Shown here: in pieces, positions 57,952 to 64,000 of the stretch
How positions within the stretch are numbered: position 1 is the stretch's first letter
Layout of the letters: each line of letters begins with the position of its first letter
Assembly (NCBI GenBank): GCA_023014365.1
Contig: JAEBUN010000009.1
Span: forward strand, 1-64,000
Reading direction: 5' to 3'
DNA length: 64,000 bases
Origin: Lepiota brunneoincarnata
Taxonomy: Eukaryota > Basidiomycota > Agaricomycetes > Agaricales > Agaricaceae
Translations under genes and position numbers: made by a program
Notes under the pieces: generated by a model
Database searches by the model: none
Told to the model about the DNA's origin: nothing
Seen by the model: the letters and a program-made list of their open reading frames with translations, nothing else

Positions 57952-60006
57952 CTATTGAGGAACTACCCCTAGTCTGAAAATTGTGGGACCAGGGGGAGAA
58001 TCTTGTGTGTGTGCGTAATGTTGAGGTGGTGAAAGTGGAGAACAAGGTGTCATATCAAAGCCTTGCTGGATTGATGAGAGCAGTGCAGAAATTGGAGTTT
58101 TGCATGAAAAGTTCAGGGTGGGAATAGCACCGTCAGGCCCGATGGGCGTTGTCATGACTTAAGTTGGAAATGAGCAACTGTTCTACGGGGATCGAAATCA
58201 CTCACCGGAGTCCTGGATGATGCCCGCTTTCTGCAGAGACAGCGCATTGGTGGATTCAACAAGCACTCCCGTAGATTTTTCAATTGTATCGTCGATGGTG
58301 TCCCTCGTTGTGTGCTTGCTACCCGAAGAACGTTCATCAGAATGATGCGACTCGGACCCCCTTGGTTCAGGAGATGGGGGAAGGGGACAAGTGGAAGGGG
58401 TGATGGATCGGGTATGCATATTGGCATTTGTCATACATGATTTATTCCCGTGAGTCTTGCGAAGGCGGGTAGTCGTGGTGGATGACAGGTTAGTTGATTG
58501 GTTGGTTTTACGGACATTTAGCCTTCTTATAGGCTTCGTAGTTCTGAAAACAGGGGGCTTAGCCCTAGCCAATTGAGATAAAGTTGGACGGGCAATATCC
58601 TTTGCCCGAGCTGCGCGGGAAGAAGAGGTGATGGTGTTTGTTTTGGGAGGAAAGAGCTTGGAAGATGGTGAACGATGTATACAGCGAACGACTTTGGAAG
58701 ACAAGGGGTGCGTGCCGGAGGCCGCTATTAGGCGGGCAGTCTCCTCCGTCCTCACCCGATCCCCTTTCATTGATGCTGGCTTGGAATCTTTTCTGTCGGG
58801 GAGGAGGGTCGACTGGATTGGTAAAGACTGTGCTGTAGCCTTGACTGGCACTCGTTGTGGACCCGCCACGGCCTGTGGTCGAGGGAACAAAAGGGCGGGT
58901 GATAGTCGCAGGTGGTTGTTGTTGCTTGGAAGCCCTAGACGTCGTCCTTTCTCCATGTCTATCAGCAACTTGTTGAAGCCGCACTAGGGCTGTTGTTCGT
59001 AAAGTATGGGATACGTGAGGCATCGCCGGCGAGGATGGTGCTGGTCGCACCGGTCCTGGAACAGTGCTGAATACAACTCTTGATTTAAGAGATGTACTGT
59101 TAGACGTAGGGTTGGGTTTAGGTGCGGCAGCGGATGAAGGATTTCCCTGATGGTTGAGCAGCTCTCGATTGGAATCCTCGACCGGCCGTTGCTCCGAGTT
59201 GTAAATACTTCCGGATCGTAGGGGTCAAAGGGGCAGTAAACCTAGAACAGGTTAGCGACAAGCTCTATAGTTGGTGGATCAGTGACTCACCTATCTACCC
59301 TATGGGGAAGGAAGTTCTCTGTAACTCTGGAAAATGTGTTTCCCAATTCGTCGTATATCCGCATTAGCGTCTCGCACTGCGGCGCGAATGATATTCTCAA
59401 TATCGCGTGAGCGAGCCTCCTTCTCCAGGTCAGGTGGATTAAAACACTTGAGACAAGTCAGAGCGCCCTCAGTCACCGCGAGCCTAGTGATAGGCGACTT
59501 GTCCTTGATTGATTGAACCAAAAAGGGTAAAATAGCCGGCAGCTGGGTCGTCTCGATGATTGATAAAACGCAGGCCTTGGCTCTGGATACCACAACTTTG
59601 TTGGTTCGACCACATAGCTGGAGTAGTGTCGGTAGAAACAAGGGCAACAGAAGCTCGAAATCGGAATTTAGTCCTGAAGCTAACGCGCTCAGAACATCTA
59701 GAGCAACTCCAGACAATCGCGTGCGTTCTGAACTCATTGCGTTCGTGATATTGCGGTGAACAGAGCGAATAGACGCTACAAGTTCCACCGAGTATTCGCA
59801 CGCACCCGCTCGGCAAAGCTTTTCCACACCTCCAAGGCTGCTGAGAATCTCTTCCCATGTCTCTTCTGTCTCGAGCAAGCAAAGACCAATCTTTAGCCGT
59901 TCGAAGGCCTCCAGAAAACCAGACAACGTTAATGGCTCCTAAACATCAAAGGAGTTGGACATTTAGGTGGAAGATAGAAAAGTAAACGTACGTTGTGAAG
60001 ATTCAT
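57952..60006 (-). CDS. CLASP/Stu1-like TOG-domain protein, frame disturbed
   Basis: Start ATG 60,006 in a 15-nt exon (MNLHN), intron 59,991-59,939, then a large exon with a CLASP_N/HEAT array: EPLTLSGFLEAFERLKIGL, LCGRTNKVVVSRAKACVLSI, AILPFLVQSIKDKSPITRLA, IIRAAVRDANADIRRIGKHI. TOG proteins of this type bind tubulin and stabilise microtubules. After FQSYREL the frame meets a TAG; one base out of frame the expected FLPHRVDR and, past the intron at about 59,292-59,240, FTAPLTPTIRKYLQL follow. The rest is Ser/Pro/Thr-rich and basic, in frames that change at about 59,200 and 58,870. The last exon joins after donor GTGAGT (58,200) and ends SPPGPTIFRLGVVPQ at TAG 57,952. Either real frameshifts, missed introns or assembly errors. 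Confidence 0.75.
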
Positions 60007-60369
60007 ACTGATTCGTCGGTGGTGGTTGGCTGTGATCCCAACTCGACGTGATTTACTGTCGTCACATGATCGTGCACTGAAAATGTTAGGCTCAACAAAC
60101 AAATATCAACAAACTACGGCAAATACCGAACCACCCATTGCGTCCACAAGGCCTCCTAAAACACAGTTTACGCCGACGCAAGCCAAGGTGAGTGTTCAAA
60201 TGCCAACTATAACGCACGCAGTGAGACTCTGCATGTCTACAAACACTACATGATTTCGATTTCTGGCTGGAATGGGATGGATCAGGATGGATCTCATGCG
60301 GATTACTTCAATCAGGGCACAACGGACACAGAATTTACTGTTAATCTCTAGGTCAACACTCGCCTCCAA
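60007..60369. promoter_or_regulatory. Bidirectional promoter, CLASP-like / uS13
   Basis: 363 bp between two divergent start codons. A 75-codon frame at 60,026-60,253 is not conserved in composition and probably lies in the 5' region. A pyrimidine-rich stretch and gaatttactgttaatctctag precede the uS13 ATG. Confidence 0.4.
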
Positions 60370-60995
60370 ATGTCTCTCGTCGTCCCAGAAGCCCATCAAC
60401 AATTCCAGGTCCGCTCGCTAATATTCCGCATTGCGAACAACAACTCAATGATCATATTCAGCACATCCTCCGTCTGCTGAACACCAACGTAGACGGAAAG
60501 CGTAAGGTTATGTTTGCCTTGACCGAAATCAAGGGTGTTGGCCGCCGCTATTCGAATATCGTTTGCAAGAAGGCTGACGTTGACCTCAATAAACGGTACA
60601 AGTATTGTACTCTTCAAGATGTCGGGTTGCTGAACACTCCACAGGGCCGGCGAACTCAACTCTGATGAGCTAGAACGACTCGTCGATATCATCCAAAATC
60701 CCACGAAATACAAAATCCCGACATGGTTCCTCAACAGGCAGAAGGATATTGTCGATGGAAAGAATTTCCAAATATTGTCAAACGGTGTTGACTCGAAGCT
60801 TCGAGAGGATCTCGAGCGCTTGAAAAAGATTCGTGCCCACCGCGGCCTTAGGCACTTCTGGGGTCTTCGCGTTAGGGGTCAACACACCAAGACAACGGGT
60901 ACGTAACTCCCGCATGTAACAAGATGATCTTGGCTGCTGATACCATGCCAGGTCGTCGGGGAAAGACGGTTGGCGTCTCCAAGAAGCGTGGCTAA
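60370..60995 (+). CDS. RPS18: 40S ribosomal protein uS13 (S18)
   Basis: Four exons: 60,370-60,408, 60,462-60,595, 60,645-60,898 and 60,952-60,995, separated by introns of 49-53 nt. The product begins [20 protein letters not shown], then [60 protein letters not shown], and ends [20 protein letters not shown] and [13 protein letters not shown], close to the family throughout (about 156 residues). uS13 lies at the head of the small subunit and contacts tRNA and the large subunit. The first donor is GTCCGC, slightly unusual; splicing there is supported by exact continuation of the protein. Confidence 0.96.
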
Positions 60996-61500
60996 ACAGT
61001 TGTTTCTTTCCATTGCTATCGTCATGTCCCAGTCCGCAATTCTAGGCCCTTATATTTGTAAGCTGAGCACTGAGCATGCCTGAGTCAGTGAAAAGTCGAT
61101 CTCTGTGCACCCACCTGAGTCGAGGGCTATCACTCCAAATTGAGATCGCTGGAAATCGTGCTGAATCGCATGAGTCTGCTAGAAGTATCACCACACATCT
61201 ATGTGCATTGCACTGGATTGCATTCTCCCAATACACAGTGATGATTCCTATTGACCCATATACAGAAGCTTAGACTCGTTGTATTCGAATTGCTTTCCAT
61301 CCAAAAAGCAACACGACTGTAGAACTACACAAGGACTTGGAGATATTAGGCTTGAGAATTGGGTGTTCAGCGCTACCCCATCGTCCAAACACAGAACCCG
61401 TACGAACAGCCGTGTACAGCTATGCTAAGATTGCTGACAGCTTGAGCTGTACCATCTCCCGTACTGTTGGGCAGTAGTTTTTTGTACCCGGTAAAGTCTA
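60996..61500. other. Region downstream of uS13
   Basis: Contains the uS13 3' UTR and no visible gene. CpG is still present to about 61,440 and drops after that, marking the edge of the next repeat-rich area. Confidence 0.45.
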
Positions 61501-61599
61501 CTGCAATTCTGTAAAGCTGTACCTGTCACCCTCAGTAAATATGAAAAAAACTACATGTGGACACTGGAAGGCTGCATTTTGGCTGCCAAGGACAATTGT

Positions 61600-61850
61600 T
61601 AATATCTGTGACAATTGGAGGCCATTTTTTCGGCCATCATGGCCTCCTGAATTTTCCAACTTGTGGGCTAGAAAATCCACTGATTGGCCTCCACATATCC
61701 ACACCCTGTTCTGCTCAAGTCCACCACATGCCCATTTTTGGCCTCCATAAATCCCTTTATTGGCCTTTGCAGTGCCCTCTCAGTGGCCTCCACAAGATAA
61801 CTCATTGGCCATTGTAAGCCAACCTGTTGGCTTCTACAAATCCATGTTCA
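61600..61850. repeat. Degenerate tandem TTGGCCTCCA repeats
   Basis: At least eight variants of tggcctccacaaatccactg occur in a row at uneven spacing (for example gattggcctccacatatcc, ttttggcctccataaatcc, agtggcctccacaagat, cattggccattgtaag). Inverted gaggcc also occurs at 61,618. It looks like an old minisatellite. Confidence 0.6.
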
Positions 61851-62153
61851 AATTATATATGCATTGGTATAACTATGAATACATTGGTGGTTCTATGGTA
61901 ATAAATACCTGGCAAGTGATGAGTATTTGTAGTGGTAGTGGGCATGTCAGCTGGGGAGGTGGGTGTTTAGTAAATAAGGGAATCATATCACTGCACCAGT
62001 GGTTGCATTGGGCATGGATGGGTTGTGGGTTATCAGCCAAGGTAAGGGCCTGTGTGGTAAGATGGTCAGTGAGGTGGGCTGCAAGCATTCATGCTTTGAT
62101 GGTAGCAGGGGACACACCAGGTAATGGATGCTGTGGGCTGAGTGCACCATTGT

Positions 62154-63748
62154 ACAGTGGGTCAAAAAACTGTCCCAATGTTTTCACCATTTGGAAAGAT
62201 CAGCTAATAGTGGACCAAGGTGATTACATCAATACTTGGGAAAATAGACAATGATAATATAGTGTATTGAGATCCTGAACCCATTTAAATCACATGATTT
62301 GTCTGAGAAGTAATGGATTAATTAATCATTTAAAATATAAACTCATTGGGACAGTTGTTTGACCCTCTGTCATTTTCCTAAAATCTGGTTTTGGACAGGC
62401 CAAATCAATACCAAATCAAATGTGGGGATAACAAAAACTGTTATGTGACCTCTTCTATATCACATGATCATATTGAAATCACTTCAACCACATTTTCTTC
62501 TTACTATTACATTATAGAAGCTATATCTTCTACCCAGTACTCTTAAGTCATTTTTCTTCTTCAGAATGGCTATTCCCTGTAATAAACTCAGTCCAGACTG
62601 GTCCAGGAAAGGGTACTATTGAGTGGATCAAGAAAGAAGTTGATCAAGATAAGGAAAACAACAAAAGAGGACAGCCCTCCATACTTTCTTCTCAGAATAA
62701 ACAATCAATAATTTATTAGATCACTACTGGGAAGCTGGACAATGCTGTTCAAGCTACTCAGTTCATCTCCTCTATCTGCCCCACTCCTGTCACACTTCAA
62801 ACAATCTGAAATATGCTCAAGAAGAACAATTTCTGGTCTGTTATTAAGACCAAATGACCTCTTCTTAAGAAGCAATACTGAATTGCTTACTTCAAATTGC
62901 CCATGAGCACAAGGATTGGACTATGGAAGATTGAAAATAGATATTATGGATAGATGAAATAAAAACCAACAAGCTTGGGTCATATGGGAAGATGTATAAG
63001 GGGGAAGGACTCTTAGACAAAACTATTATTCCTACTGCTAAGCATGAATGCAGTGGTAACATTACAGTATGACAGGCTATGCAGTGGAAAGGAGTAGGAA
63101 TGCTAGTAGAAGTTGAGAGGATCATAGATATAGAGCAGTACTGTGAGATTTTGGAGTGTGGGATAGTGAACAACTTTGAAACTTTAGAGATAGAGGAGGA
63201 GGAGTGGATATTTAAGTAGGACAATGACCCAAAATACAAGTCTAGAAGGGCAATAGAGTGGTTTGAAGATAACAATATGCAAATTCTACTATAGCTTGCA
63301 CAATTTCCTAACTCCAATTCCATTGAATACCCCTGGGTATACCTGAAGGACTGGTTCAAGGGAATATGAGAAACCATCTGAGGGAATACATGAACTATGG
63401 AACAGGTTGGTGGTAAAGTGGGATAGGATTGCTGCAGAAAGGTGTCAAAAACTTATAAAAAGCATGACCAGAAGGCTTTAAGGCAGCTATCAAGGCAAAA
63501 AGAGGCTATACAATGTATAAATTAGGAAAATGATAGAGGGTCAAAAAACTGTCCCAATGAGTTAATACCCTAAATGACCAATGACCCCACCACCCCTCAG
63601 GATGAATCATGTGATTTGAATGGATTTGGGTTCTCAATATGCTATATTATCATTGTCTATTTCCCAAGTATTTATGTAATCACCTTGGTCTACTATTAGC
63701 TGATCTTTCCAAATGGTGAAAACATTGGGACAGTTTTTTGACCCACTG
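62154..63748. mobile_element. Tc1/mariner transposon with long inverted ends
   Basis: 1,595 bp, ends CAGTGGGTCAAAAAACTG in inverted orientation, TA duplication at 62,152-62,153 and 63,749-63,750. The inverted repeats extend about 200 bp with high identity. Each also carries, at its inner edge, a reversed copy of the terminal motif (about 62,345-62,372 and 63,535-63,562, GACCCTCTG / AGAGGGTC), so each end is itself palindromic. The interior encodes a decayed transposase. Confidence 0.9.
62566..63490 (+). pseudogene. Tc1-like DDE transposase
   Basis: Helix-turn-helix part: TTGKLDNAVQATQFISSICP, NMLKKNNFWSVIK. Catalytic part: IDEIKTNKLGSYGKMYKGEG (the usual WSDE is degraded), TIIPTAKHECSGNITV, GVGMLVEVERIIDIEQYCEI, then DNDPKYKSRRAIEWFEDNNM with the second Asp, and FPNSNSIEYPWVYLKDWF with the final acidic residue (NSIEYPW for NPIEHLW). 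At least four TGA stops (TI*NMLK, TK*PLLK, QY*IAYF, EE) stand where CGA-encoded Arg is expected, together with TAG for TGG. It is long dead. Confidence 0.8.
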
Positions 63749-64000
63749 TATGTGCTGGCAGGCCATGGGATGCCAGTCAGCAGTGGAGAGGTGTCAGATA
63801 GGTTTGTTAGGAGGCTAGGTGGTGAAAATACACTGGTGGATGTGTTAGGTATATGGTGTATATTTCAAATGTGTTGTTGGACACACCAAACACATCTGGG
63901 TACTAAGCCAGTCCCATATATCTGTGTTGGTGAGCTAGATGAGTATAAGAGTGGAGATGGTGGTGGTGAGATTTGTGGTGGTGGTAATGTTACAGGTGGA

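Larger units (their letters stand above)
61760..64000 (+). pseudogene. Unrecognised open frame interrupted by Tc1/mariner
   Basis: A frame from about 61,760 to 62,153 (HQWLHWAWMGCGLSAKVRAC, WAASIHALMVAGDTPGNGCC) continues in frame at 63,751 after removal of the transposon and one TA copy (LYVLAGHGMPVSSGEVSD, RFVRRLGGENTLVDVLG, WTHQTHLGTKPVPYICVGEL) to the window end. No stop occurs in about 645 nt of joined sequence. CG dinucleotides are nearly absent, so it is probably itself a decayed repeat. The family is unknown to me. Confidence 0.4.

Noticed and set aside
60026..60253. 75-codon frame upstream of uS13
   Set aside because: Lies in the divergent promoter, lacks conservation features and overlaps the CLASP-like start region.

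Overview
The window looks like a chromosome segment of a filamentous basidiomycete, most likely a mushroom-forming Agaricomycete. Evidence: host genes carry many introns of about 50 nt with GTRNGT donors; the cluster of alanyl-tRNA synthetase, mitochondrial bL34, a CLASP-like TOG protein and cytosolic uS13 is eukaryotic and fungal in style; the repeats are typical of that class (Tad-like LINEs with ORF1 zinc knuckles and an RNase H domain, chromodomain Ty3/gypsy, Ty1/copia, PIF/Harbinger, Tc1/mariner). I cannot name the species.

Layout. 1-490 holds a possible small gene; 490-2,100 is mostly empty with one microsatellite. 2,101-36,340 is a nest of transposable elements: a zinc-cluster pseudogene and a copia fragment (2,515-4,876), a tRNA-derived SINE-like unit fused to a LINE (4,877-6,463), several fragments of a first LINE family (here L-alpha), a LINE of a second family (L-beta, 11.4-15.9 kb, resuming at 22.9 kb) split by a gypsy element (Gypsy-A1, 15,908-22,938), a second L-beta-like copy (25,692-30,378), two solo LTRs nested head-to-tail (24,881-25,533), a PIF/Harbinger transposon with its TIRs, transposase and Myb-like partner (31,229-34,150), a reverse-transcriptase fragment and a 1.4-kb TIR element inside it (34,905-36,317). 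Gypsy-A2 (36,701-52,777) is a second copy of the first gypsy and is itself split by a solo LTR (41,944-42,410) and by a complete element of another family, Gypsy-B (42,533-50,491). From 53,588 to 60,995 lies a compact housekeeping block of four genes in two divergent pairs. 61.5-64 kb returns to repeats, with a dead Tc1/mariner element (62,154-63,748) sitting in an open reading frame.

Three themes run through the repeats. (1) Nearly all differences between related copies are transitions at CpG (CG versus TG or CA), including inside target-site duplications and at catalytic residues (RT YxDD to YIND, Harbinger D to N, many CGA to TGA stops), as expected from cytosine methylation followed by deamination. 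(2) Both gypsy families have a primer-binding site that matches the inside of their own LTR about 32-35 nt below a TATA box, which points to Tf1/sushi-type self-priming. (3) Both gypsy families carry, downstream of the chromodomain, an extra coding region ending in two tandem zinc knuckles of fixed spacing; Gypsy-A also keeps a separate knuckle in Gag. This extra 3' reading frame is the best candidate for something not well described.

The host genes are free of the CpG loss. AlaRS has an in-frame upstream ATG that would add a mitochondrial presequence, and it is divergent from mitochondrial bL34, so this promoter region may serve mitochondrial translation on both sides.
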